From positions 86,294,464-86,358,463 of the forward strand of contig NC_072796.1 of NCBI RefSeq assembly GCF_028583425.1: DNA of 64,000 bases, read 5' to 3'. Position numbers and translations under genes: made by a program. The stretch is from Eublepharis macularius. Its lineage: Eukaryota; Chordata; Lepidosauria; Squamata; Eublepharidae. Shown in pieces: positions 55,605-64,000 of the stretch (position 1 is the stretch's first letter; each line of letters begins with the position of its first letter). A model generated the notes under the pieces. That model searched no databases. It had not been told where the DNA came from and saw only the letters and a list, made by a program, of their open reading frames with translations.

Positions 55605-56061
55605 GGCTATATATCGCTGTGTGTAATTATGATTGCTATGCATTCTATTAACATATTATGCCTTTATTACCAATTGTACCTTTGTAATCTGGTTGTAATC
55701 AGTCTGTAAATTTTAAATGCTCTATGGTTGTTGGGGGTTTTCCGGGCTGTATTGCCGTGGTCTTGGCATTGTAGTTCCTGACGTTTCGCCAGCAGCTGTG
55801 GATGCCAGCCACAGCTGCTGGCGAAACGTCAGGAACTACAATGCCAAGACCACGGCAATACAGCCCGGAAAACCCCCAACAACCATCGTTCTCCGGCCGT
55901 GAAAGCCTTCGACAATACATTTAAATGCTCTATTGTATAATTATATAATTTGCTTATATGTGTGATGGATACAATTGTGGGGTTCTTGCCCCTTTAAGGA
56001 GGTAATTGGCTAGACTCAGGGAATGGATTTATGAGAGTGTTCTAATTTCTAATTAAAGAAA
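55605..56061 (+). mobile_element. PLE 3' region (right part of composite)
   Basis: AT-rich sequence following the GIY-YIG frame and ending TTCTAATTAAAGAA, immediately before the right copy of the 17-bp repeat. Contains the palindromic insertion at 55725-55919. No L1 3' UTR motif (AACCCATCCAATAA) is found here. Confidence 0.5.
55725..55919. mobile_element. Palindromic PLE end insertion
   Basis: Two 78-bp arms (55724-55801 and 55809-55886) are perfect inverted copies around a 7-bp spacer (ATGCCAG). Each carries GTTGGGGGTTTTCCGGGCTG, TTGCCGTGGTCTTGG and GACGTTTCGCCAGCAGCTG. The reverse of the last, GCTGGCGAAACGTC, resembles stem II and GAAAC of a hammerhead. The insertion is flanked by the 13-bp repeat TTTAAATGCTCTA (55712-55724 and 55920-55932). 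PLE identity is from the well-known squamate end sequence. Confidence 0.75.
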
Positions 56062-56078
56062 AGGATAAAAATAAGAAG

Positions 56079-56831
56079 TATAAATTCAATATAAACAATT
56101 TTATTAGTCCATCTCCACATTCCTATCATTACTGTTCTTTAGGTTTCAAAATAATTAGGAACAGAAAATTAAGTCAAAGGCTAAAATAAATTTTTGCTAA
56201 CTGGGAAGATTTTAGTTATATCAGAGAAAGGCCTTGCCATGATCAGCTGATTAGTATTTTTCCTTGTATCAAGTTAAGGTCAGTCCCCTCCTGGGATAGT
56301 ACCAGATGCTGTTTGGGAGGTTTTTAATTACACTGTACCTGTTTTGTAGCATGTATAGACAAGGAGAGGGACTGTACCAAACATCAGAGATACATATTTT
56401 TTACAGTCATGTGTTGCTTGATCTTGCTGGAGAATGAGAGAGAGAGAGCCTGTGTTGTGGGTCAGTCGGGCACAGACATCCCTGACAAAGCAGACAGCTT
56501 GAGGGAAAAGGATAAAACAACCACAGCAGGGCTCTACCTGCCTTTCAGCTATGAGCAACCCTCCGCCGGTCAGCAGCAGCTCGTCTGTCTCGGACTAGGA
56601 AACACCAACTAGCTCCCCACGACCCACCTTGCCTCTGCTGGAGCACAGGCGGAAGAGGGTCCGATGCGAACTAGTGTCTCATAAGACAAATTTTACTTAT
56701 TGGGTAAAATTTCTTTTCATTGCCAGATTTTGTCAGGCAAGATAATCTGAGGCTGCAAAAAGCTACTGAAGTTTCTATTTGACTATGTTTTTATTTCTGA
56801 ACAGTTTTTATCATTCCATGTATGTGCTTAC
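56079..56831 (-). other. RB1CC1: RB1CC1 large intron, 5' part
   Basis: Intronic DNA between the composite insertion and the exon at 56832-56879. No gene or clear repeat recognised. Confidence 0.6.
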
Positions 56832-56879
56832 CAATCTTTGATTAAGCCTCTTATTTTCCTCTTCTTTCAACTGCAGCGT
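56832..56879 (-). CDS. RB1CC1: RB1CC1 coiled-coil exon (16 codons)
   Basis: 48-bp exon encoding TLQLKEEENKRLNQRL, a heptad-like end of the long FIP200 coiled coil. Acceptor TTTTTATAG and donor GTAAGC are present and both edges fall on codon boundaries, so the exon is symmetrical and could be skipped without frame change. It matches the human residues as I remember them. It is separated from the next exon (43908-43966) by the 12.9-kb transposon-filled intron. Confidence 0.96.
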
Positions 56880-58485
56880 CTATAAAAACAAACACAAAAC
56901 CTTCGGTTTTTTTTTTAATACAAGAAATCCAAGGCACATAAAGATTGGGGCCCTCTTCCACTATGCAGGATGATAGTTTGTAAATCCTCCAACTAGGGGT
57001 TATGCACCCGAGAAATATTTGGGTTTCCCAAAGCAGGAAAAAGGTTCGGAAAAAGCCCCAAAATCGGGTTTTCAAGTCTCTTCGGTATGCTCCGGAAAGA
57101 TTTGGAGAATACTGAAGTGATGGGGGCGGGGGAGGCCCACCCCCACCCTTAACCTCCACCCTTAACCCCCACCCCCACCTTACCTTGTCAAGTTGAAGGC
57201 TGGAACGGCCCAGTGCCACACTGGCCAAATGGCCAGAGGGGAGGGCCTTCCCTGCCGCCGTTGCTGCACAGCCATTGTGGCCGGCCAGCAGAGAGGGCCT
57301 TCCCTGCTGCCAGCACCGTGGCCGGTTTGGCTTGCCGGCAGAGAGGGCCACCACCACCACTGGAGGCCAGCAGGCAGGAGGAAGGCTGCCTCCTCCAGCA
57401 GTAAGTAGAGGTGGGGAGAAGTGGGGGTGGCAGGGTAAGGGTTGGGTAAGTTTAAAGGGCCCTGCCGCTTGCGAAAGGGCCTTTTAAACTTAATCCCGAG
57501 AGTCCCCGAAGCTTCCCGAAGCATTACAAATGCGTTGGGATTTCTGAATCGGGGCAAGCATGCTGGCCCCAATTCAGAAATCCCAAAGCTTTCCAGATCG
57601 GGCCCAATTTGGGTATTTTACCTGAATTGGATTCCCGAAGCGCACACCCCTATCTCCAACCCCAGGTCTGAAAAGTTGCCTCTGATATGGCCTAGATAAA
57701 TAGTTGTTCAAAACAAATAAATATACAGATTGATATGTAAGGTTTGGAGCATACTACCACCTATATATCAGGAACCCAATTCATTTCTACACAGATTAGA
57801 ATTCTTTTTCACAGTTCCTTTTAGAGGATTGGGAGCAACATATAAAAAGCCAAATATAAGGTCAGGACAGTGCCAGCTTCTTGTCACGGGGGAAGGCAAT
57901 TCCGGCCTCTGCTCCTACCCTGCTTTTGAATTCAGACTTTGTACTTCTCCAAGAAAAAGCTGCTTCATGTGTTGTTGGGTGAAGTAGATGAAGTGGAATG
58001 CAGACAAAATTATTTATCTATCCCAAATAGATATTTTCACATAATTTTAAAAATCCAACATATTACTGAAATAACATTTTTGAGTTGCTGTAGAAAAAGT
58101 GAGTGTAAATCTCTAAGCAGGCAACAGAAACTCATGAAAAGTCCCCTTTCCTCAAGCATGATCAGAAAGCACACACTTCAACTGTAGTTAGCCTTCCTTT
58201 GGCTGAACTGATCAAAATTGCTCTTGCTTTTAACCACAGGACAGAAGCAAAAAATGGAGAGGAGGAGCCCTGTCCCTTGCTCTGCCTCTCTTACTGTTCC
58301 TGTGCTCAGTCACCAGAGGAAGTGAAAACTCCCATGTGGTTCAGGCCACCTTGCTACTACTGAGTACATCTCCATGATAATTATTTCAGCAATTAGATGA
58401 GAATACATCCAGATGTGAAGTTGTATATATATACTGAGAATCCATAACATTCTTTACAAACAGTTAATAGAAGAGAACTACTCAC
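56880..58485 (-). other. RB1CC1: RB1CC1 intron with hAT element
   Basis: GT-AG intron of 1606 bp on the minus strand (donor GTGAGT at 58480-58485). It carries the hAT element at 56994-57653; the rest (57662-58485) shows nothing recognisable. Confidence 0.85.
56994..57653. mobile_element. Non-autonomous hAT element, 660 bp
   Basis: Left end TAGGGGTTATGCACC and right end, reversed, TAGGGGTGTGCGCTTCGGG form the inverted repeats. The flanks are CCTCCAAC (56986-56993) and TCTCCAAC (57654-57661), an 8-bp duplication with one change. No transposase; GC-rich interior produces chance open frames. Confidence 0.8.
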
Positions 58486-58540
58486 TTTTTCTAACAACAT
58501 TATCCTCTGTTTTTCTTCAGACAACATCTGCACATTTTCG
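58486..58540 (-). CDS. RB1CC1: RB1CC1 coiled-coil exon (most 5' in window)
   Basis: 55-bp exon encoding ENVQMLSEEKQRIMLLEK, preceded by one base (C) that completes a codon from an exon outside the window. Acceptor TTTTCTAG and donor GTGAGT are clear. The heptad pattern fits the C-terminal coiled coil of FIP200, and it joins at a codon boundary to TLQLKEEENKRLNQRL. The previous exon was not found between here and 64000, so that intron exceeds 5.4 kb. Confidence 0.93.
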
Positions 58541-59102
58541 CTAGAAAATAAGACAAATCATTAGCAAGAAAGTCACTGGCTAGTTAACATAAGCTTGGGT
58601 CCAGAGAACTGAAAGCAGTGCTCCACTAATGGAATGGATCTCTGCCATCATCATCTTTTCCTCCCTCCAAAAAGTCACTTCAGAGGGCTAGGGGACCCTT
58701 GGGAACAGAATGGAACATGGTGTCACCAGTCCCTGGGTCCCCAGAAGTGAGTTTTCAAGTACAGCACTCTTTGGGAGGGCAAGAGACCCTTTCACCCCAG
58801 GACAGAACACTGCCACCCATTTTCTCAAACTAACCTTGAGCTCAGAAACTAAGGAAATAAAACCTCCAATTTAGAATTCCAGGTGTTAATCAAGAAGTCA
58901 GAAGAGCAAGGCAGACGACTTGCAGACTGAGTTCCACAAAAACAGTTTACTAGTAGCTGGGCCAAACATGCCAGGTTACTGGATTCAGATTGAACCCCCC
59001 CAAACGCAGTAACATCAAACAAGAATAAGATTGAGATATTTATTAAGAATGCAGTCTGAGAGCAAAGGACTAACCTAGAACTTCATTTTTATCTCATATC
59101 AG
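58541..59102 (-). other. RB1CC1: RB1CC1 intron, unannotated
   Basis: Intronic sequence up to the hAT element. No exon with good splice sites and phase, and no repeat, was recognised. Confidence 0.5.
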
Positions 59103-60295
59103 CCTGTAACTAGGGGTGTGCGCTTCGGGTTTCCGATTCGGGTAAATTACCTGAATTGAACCCGATCCGTAAAGATTAGGGATGCTGGCCCCGATTCGGA
59201 AATCCCTAATCAAAGCTTTCCGAAGCATTCGGAAAGCTTCGGGGCTGAGTTTAAAGGGCCCCACCGCTGCTTGCAAGCAGCGGCAGAGCCCTTTAAACAT
59301 CATCCCCCCATCCCCCCCTCACCTACCTTGTCAGCAGCAGCGGTGGCTCTGGCTCCTCTGCTGCCACGCTGCTGCTTGAGCCTGCGGGGTGGTACAGAAG
59401 GCTGGAGCCACCTCCCCCGGCCCTTCCTGCCTCTCAATTGGCCGCGGCACGCCAGCAGCTATTTGAGGGGCAGGAAGAGCCGGAGGAGGCAGAGAAAGCC
59501 CTTCCTCCCCTTCAAATGGCCGCTGTGGCACCACTGCACTGCGGTCAATTGAGGGGCAGGAAGGGCCAGAGGCGGCGGCTCCGGCCTTCCCCACCACCCC
59601 GCAGGCTCAGGCAGTGGTGCAGTGGCGTGGCAGCAGAGGAGCTGAGCCGGCTGGCTCCAGGCCATCGCAGCCTCATGCTGCCGCCGCTGCCCAGCTGTCA
59701 AAGACCCTCCCACCAGGTAAGTGGGTGGAGGGGATTCCCCAGGGGCATGGGGGGTGGAGGGGTTGCCCTGGGGGGTGGGAGGTGGGGGAGTTTCCCCCCT
59801 CACTTCAGCATGCTCCAAATATTTACGGCACAATAAAGACGCCAACCTCCGTTAAACAGCAAACCAACAGTGGAAACCACACTGGAGGATCCAAATCAAT
59901 AAGTACCACACTAAAGTAAATTTTTATTCGTATATTCTGTGCTCAGTGAACCTCAATATAAATATTAAACAATCTATTCCAAAATACAGAGCAATAATTT
60001 ACATTCCATACAGTAAATAATACACATGCTAGTAATTTTCACAAAAACAATTTTAATACAGCTATAATAGCGACAGCTCCAAAATGAGTATTTCTTAAAT
60101 CCTTTTAATAGCTCAAATCCCCATCTTTGACGTACACAAGTCTCATCAATTGGGTACAGAACCTAAGAAAATGCAGCATGATATTCACTAGTACACACAA
60201 GGCTAATAATTTTTGTTGGTGTACCCAAGGCTATTCATAAAGTCTAGTTGTACGTTTCAGGTGGCTGAGAAGATATCAAAGCCCGTGTCTGGTGT

Positions 60296-60354
60296 GAACT
60301 CAACAAGGGGCCGGCTGATGTCCAACTTGTTTCCCTCTGCTTCATCAGGAGTCC
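60296..60354 (-). ncRNA. Hammerhead-like motif, left arm
   Basis: Minus strand: GGACTC-CTGATGA-AGCAGAGG-GAAACAAG...CTTGTT-GAGTTC. Stem I (GGACTC with GAGTTC, one G-U pair), the CUGAUGA core, GAAA, and stem III (ACAAG/CTTGT) are in order. Stem II is poor. Hammerhead ribozymes are known in PLE terminal repeats. Confidence 0.5.
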
Positions 60355-60609
60355 CTCGTCAGAACCACCATCAACAATTCTGCAAAACAAATCATTACTA
60401 CTACCAATATACAAACATTCTGTGTCAAAGAGTCTTACCAATCCTAAACTGCAAACTTTGCATCTCTTCAGCATATTAATATACAATAACTAGCTTTAAA
60501 TACAAACCTTCTATGTTAAAGAGTCTTACCAATCTTAAACTGCAAGCTTTGCATCTCTTCAGCATATAATAAATAGCTTTAAATACAAACATTCTGTGTT
60601 TAGAGTTCT

Positions 60610-60814
60610 GGAGGTTCCATTAATGGAACACTACTGGCAGTATCACCAGGGGGATGTTTCACTAAACTTTACAACCTTGTTTGTGGCAAAAAGCGGATCC
60701 CCTGAGAATAAACAGCACATTTTGTTACAGAAAGAGTGTTTCTGGATTCACCAATTATGTACAATGTCGCCGAAAGGCTTGAATAATTCATGGGATCTGT
60801 CGTGCTTCTTGTAA
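60610..60814 (+). pseudogene. PLE GIY-YIG C-terminal piece
   Basis: Encodes VPLMEHYWQYHQGDVSLNF, then LLQKECFWIHQLCTMSPKGL, NNSWDLSCFL and a stop. The W-I-x-x-L-x-T-x-x-P-x-G-L-N ... CFL ending is the characteristic terminus of Penelope-like proteins. Only the last part of the protein is present, consistent with 5' truncation. Confidence 0.75.
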
Positions 60815-61257
60815 TGGAATTATTTACTGCATATTAGCTGGAGATACTAAGAATGGTGCTTGTCTCTTTAACTTGGCTTTGGCCATTTGAGTAGGGAGGT
60901 TCAAATACTATGACTAAGCAGTTTTTTGCACAGCTTCACAGCAGAGAGATGCTCTATACATGCTGAAGAGATGCAAAGTTTGCAGTTTAAGATTGGTAAG
61001 ACTTCTTGACACAGAATGTTTGTATTTAAAACTGTTGTATATTGATATGCTGAAGAGATGCAAAGTTTGCAGTTTAAGACTAGTAAGACCCCTTGACACA
61101 GAATGCTTGTACTCAAAGCTATTTATTGTATATTAATATGCTGAAGAGATGCAAAGTTTGCAGTTTAAGATTGGTAAGACTCTTTGACTCAGAATGTTTG
61201 TATATTGGTAGTGGTAATGATTTGTTTTGCAGAATTGTTGATGGCGGTTCTGACGAG

Positions 61258-61316
61258 GGACTCCTGATGAAGCAGAGGGAAACAAGTTGGACATCAGCCC
61301 GCCCCTTGTTGAGTCC
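61258..61316 (+). ncRNA. Hammerhead-like motif, right arm
   Basis: GGACTC (61258-61263), CTGATGA (61264-61270), GAAA (61279-61282), stem III ACAAG (61282-61286) with CTTGT (61305-61309), cleavage-type U at 61310, and GAGTCC (61311-61316) pairing perfectly with the first six bases. Stem II between 61271 and 61278 is not a convincing helix. Sequence order is that of a type I hammerhead. Confidence 0.55.
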
Positions 61317-61970
61317 ACACCAGACACGGGCTTTGATATCTTCTCAGCCACCTGAAACGTACAACTAGACTTTATGAATAGCCTTGTGTACGCCAACAAA
61401 AATTATTAGCCTTGTGTGTACTAGCGAATATCATGCTGCATTTTCTTAGGTTCTATACCCAATTGATGAGACTTGTGTATGTCAAAGATGGGGATTTGAG
61501 CTATTAAAAGGATTTAAGAAATACTCATTTTGGAGCTGTCGCTATTATAGCTGTATTAAAATTGTCTTTGTGAAAATTACTAGAATGTGTATTATTCACT
61601 GTATGGAATGTAAACTATTGTTTTGTATTTTGGAATAGATTGTTTAATATTTATATTGAGGTTCACTGAGCACAGAATATACAAATAAAAATTTACTTCA
61701 ATGTGGTACTTATTGATTTGGATCCTCCAGTGTGGTTTCCACTGTTGGTTTGCTGAATATTTACGGAGCATACCGAAGCGAGTAAAATACCTTAATTCCG
61801 AATTTTTTCACCGCTCCCGGTAAACCCAAAGCGGGAAACCCAAATCTCCTCCCCGTGCACACCCCTACCTGTAACATGAGCTGATTCTAAGAAAAAAATC
61901 AGATTGTTGGTAAGACACATGAACATGACTCTTTGCAGCTGAGACATGTCCCTCCATCACAGCAACTAGC

Positions 61971-63620
61971 TGTGCAATCAAGGTGGCCTTTGATTCAGTA
62001 TCTAGGGAGAGGCTTTGGGCCAAATTGGCTGACATGGGGATTGATAGAAGGCTGTTACTGCTGTTAATTAATTTACATAAAAACAACAGCCTTCAGATAA
62101 GATTTACACAAGAAGGCAACTTATCAAAAAGAATTCTGGTTCAAAAAGGAGTCAGGCAAGGTTGCCTTTTGGCCCCTTTTTTATTCAACATCTATGTCAA
62201 CCACTTAATTACACGCCTTCATACAGCTGATACTCATGCCCCAGCTCTTTCAAGCAGCAGAAAGGTCTCAGTCTTAATGTACACTGATGACACTGTTCTT
62301 TTATCCCAAACAAGGGTTGGTCTTAAGCGAGCTCTAGTAAAATTTAGCGAGCAATGTGACACTACTATCAATTTAGCTAAAACTAAAATGGTCCATTTCA
62401 GTAATTCATTTAGGAAGTACAATTGGAATTATCAAAGGAAATGCCATTGAACAAGTCAAGAACTTCCAATATTTAGGTATCACCTCTTATAATTCCAAAT
62501 TTTCAACGCATATGTCTTCATCAGCTATTTTGGCCGAGAGAAGTCCAAATGCTATCATTAGACTGTTTAGAAGGAAGGGTGCTGGTTTCCTCCCTATGGC
62601 ATTAAAAATATATCAAGCAAAATCATTGGCCCAACTTTTATATGGCTCACAGATCGGTCCCTTTGTCAACTTAAAGACCCTCAAAATTGTTCAATCTAAA
62701 TTTCTTAGATCTCTATTTGGTGTACCTAAATGCACTTCCAATGTAATACTCAGGCAAGAGGCTGGTCTACCCAGAGTAGAAACAAAGGTTTGGGAACAAG
62801 CAATATGATTCTGGCTAAAAATTCACCACAAGCTGAAGGGCCTAATACTTTTCCTTCTGGCCTTGGACCCCTATCCTATTTGGTCTACACAAGTTCTTAA
62901 TAAGGTTAAACAGATTGGTTTAGTCCCAGAAGATCTCCTTTATGGAAGCCTACAAATGACAAGAACTTCCATTACACAGAGACTTCTTGATACTGAATTA
63001 CAAAATGAAGAAGCTCTGCTACCTGAGAACTTCAAATGTTTAAAATCCAGCCCCAATTTTACTGCTGCTTCTTACCTTTCCAGCATCACTCATGAGCCTT
63101 ACAGATGGGCATTCTCCAGAGCCCGATTTGAGGCACTCCCTTCCGCCATATTGCAGGGTAAATTTGCTCGTGTGCCAATGCATGAACGCCTATGTCCATG
63201 CATGACCAACATGGTGGAATCAGTCACTCATGTCCTATTCTGTGAACTATATCAAGAGGAATGGGGTTGCCTTATATTGCCTCCCTTGTCTAAATTCAAT
63301 CCCTTTTAGTCCTATCTCGACTTTAGACCAGAAATTTTGTGTAATTTCCTTTTAGAAGACACTCAGAGTTCAGTGACCTATGCCGTGGCCAGATTTTGTT
63401 CTTTAGCTATTAGGAAACGCAGCTATTAGGAAACGCAGACTCCTTTTAGCCTTTACAATTTTTAAAATCTTTTTTATCTTCATTGTTTTTATTTTACTAA
63501 TTTTCCTCTCATTAATGTTCTGATCTTATTGCTATGTGCTGATGTGATAACTTATCTTTTATCTCAGATTTGTTTTGTTTTACTGGCTTTTGCTGCAATA
63601 ATAAATGACTGACTGACTGA
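61971..63620 (+). mobile_element. 5'-truncated LINE with (TGAC)n tail
   Basis: Flanked by CAGCAACTAGC (61960-61970 and 63621-63631). Starts in RT at VAFDSVSRERLWAKL, then KGVRQGCLLAPFLFNIYVNHL and the catalytic YTDDTVLL (a Thr replaces the usual Ala). A thumb region follows (VKNFQYLGITSYN, LAQLLYGSQIGPFV), then a C-terminal cysteine motif RLCPCMTNMVESVTHVLFC. The 3' end is AATAATAAATGACTGACTGACTGA. Frames change near 62450 and stops lie near 62806 and 63307. The clade is unsure; an I/Vingi-like or R4-like LINE is possible. Confidence 0.8.
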
Positions 63621-63631
63621 CAGCAACTAGC

Positions 63632-64000
63632 CCCCAACTGAGCTCTGATCCTCAATGAGATGCAATGCAGGAGATGAACCTTCCACTCCAGCCTTTGGCC
63701 TTGATACTCCCGTCATCTCATTAGCACCTGGGTTCTGCACAAAAAACATGCCCAAGCTTACCTCTCAGAGAACTGCTTGCGCTAAGTTTCTCTAGGTTTC
63801 CCAGAATTCTCCTTTGAGGCCTAACTAGGCAGAGATGTCTGAACCAGAGTTTAGCCAAGAAACAGGCTAAGAATAGGTTAGTTTCTTGACACATGGTACA
63901 GGTAGACCGCAGACAAAGAAGCAATTGGGAATCAACCCGTGCTCTTCCAGTCACATGGGGGGGGGGATATAACCCATACTAATTTAAATAGATTCACATT
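63632..64000 (-). other. RB1CC1: RB1CC1 intron, end of window
   Basis: Unannotated sequence after the LINE, presumably still within the RB1CC1 intron. No exon recognised. Confidence 0.4.

Larger units (their letters stand above)
45494..56061 (+). mobile_element. Composite L1-to-PLE insertion with nested elements
   Basis: The 17-bp sequence AGGATAAAAATAAGAAG occurs at 45477-45493, directly before the L1 5' end, and again at 56062-56078. Between them the outer element starts as an L1 (5' UTR, ORF1, endonuclease, first part of RT, same strand throughout) and changes at about 55180-55210 into a Penelope-like GIY-YIG coding end and 3' region. No L1 3' end follows. Three further elements are nested within: L1 at 47638-50093, a hAT derivative at 50974-54685 and a palindromic PLE end at 55725-55919. 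Confidence 0.7.
59829..61755 (+). mobile_element. Penelope-like element with inverted end repeats
   Basis: Flanked by the 11-bp direct repeat AATATTTACGG (59818-59828 and 61756-61766). Left arm (about 59857-60600) and right arm (about 60955-61755) are inverted copies some 700-800 bp long, highly similar. Between them is the C-terminal end of a GIY-YIG coding region (60610-60813). A 5'-truncated PLE with an inverted copy of its terminal repeat at the 5' side is a known arrangement for this group. Tandem units of about 85-90 bp (TCTTACCAATCTTAAACTGC type) occur in both arms. Each arm has a hammerhead-like motif. Confidence 0.8.
59111..61867. mobile_element. hAT element carrying a nested PLE
   Basis: TAGGGGTGTGCGCTTCGGG at left and, reversed, TAGGGGTGTGCACGGGG at right, with perfect 8-bp duplication CCTGTAAC (59103-59110 and 61868-61875). 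Without the PLE (59829-61755) and its extra 11-bp repeat it is about 820 bp, GC-rich and non-coding. Same family as 56994-57653. Confidence 0.88.

Noticed and set aside
57180-57572. 130-codon minus-strand frame
   Set aside because: Lies in the GC-rich interior of the hAT element and its flank, with no recognisable domain.

Overview
The window looks like intron and intergenic DNA of a squamate reptile (a lizard, possibly a gecko). Evidence for this is a vertebrate gene with canonical GT-AG introns and an unusually mixed, partly young repeat load: L1, L2, BovB-type RTE, an RLE-bearing LINE, MIR-like CORE-SINEs, Penelope-like elements (PLEs), hAT transposons, Ty3/Gypsy and a Ngaro/DIRS-type element. 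Nothing here is bacterial. Species is inference only.

Host gene: the minus strand carries the 3' end of RB1CC1 (FIP200, the autophagy scaffold). Six coding exons were read directly from splice sites and reading phase: 58486-58540, 56832-56879, 43908-43966, 41883-42010, 41173-41243 and 40273-40350 (stop). A 3' UTR follows to about 39360. Upstream exons lie beyond 64000. Everything below about 39350 appears intergenic and is mostly repeats.

Layout: 1-1500 L1 3' part. 2390-2905 L1-type ORF1 relic and SINE head (minus). 3300-13230 GC-rich Ngaro/DIRS-like fossil, with a young Gypsy element (4766-9574) inserted in it. 14211-20461 hAT element split by a second young Gypsy (14554-20229). 21179-21645 short hAT-like element. 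22810-22945 PLE end piece. 23713-23941 SINE. 23945-26840 two copies of an RLE-type LINE (minus). 29777-30045 and 32450-32704 MIR-like SINEs. 30890-32030 old L2. 33925-35270 younger L2 (minus). 35765-35900 PLE end piece. 36150-36345 SINE (minus). 38495-38750 BovB/RTE piece. Then the RB1CC1 3' UTR and exons.

The 12.9-kb RB1CC1 intron 43967-56831 is mostly one nested insertion, 45494-56061, bracketed by a 17-bp direct repeat. It starts as a full-5'-end L1 and ends as a Penelope-like element, suggesting a chimeric retrotransposition. Inside it sit a second L1, a 3.7-kb hAT derivative and a palindromic PLE end insertion, each with its own target duplication. The next introns hold two more hAT copies (56994-57653; 59111-61867, itself carrying a PLE with inverted ends and hammerhead-like motifs) and a 5'-truncated LINE (61971-63620).

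Both Gypsy elements have the pol order protease-integrase-RT-RNase H or its remnant (Gmr1-type), a tRNA-Ile primer site, near-identical LTRs and no recognisable gag. All family calls are from motif recognition without database search.
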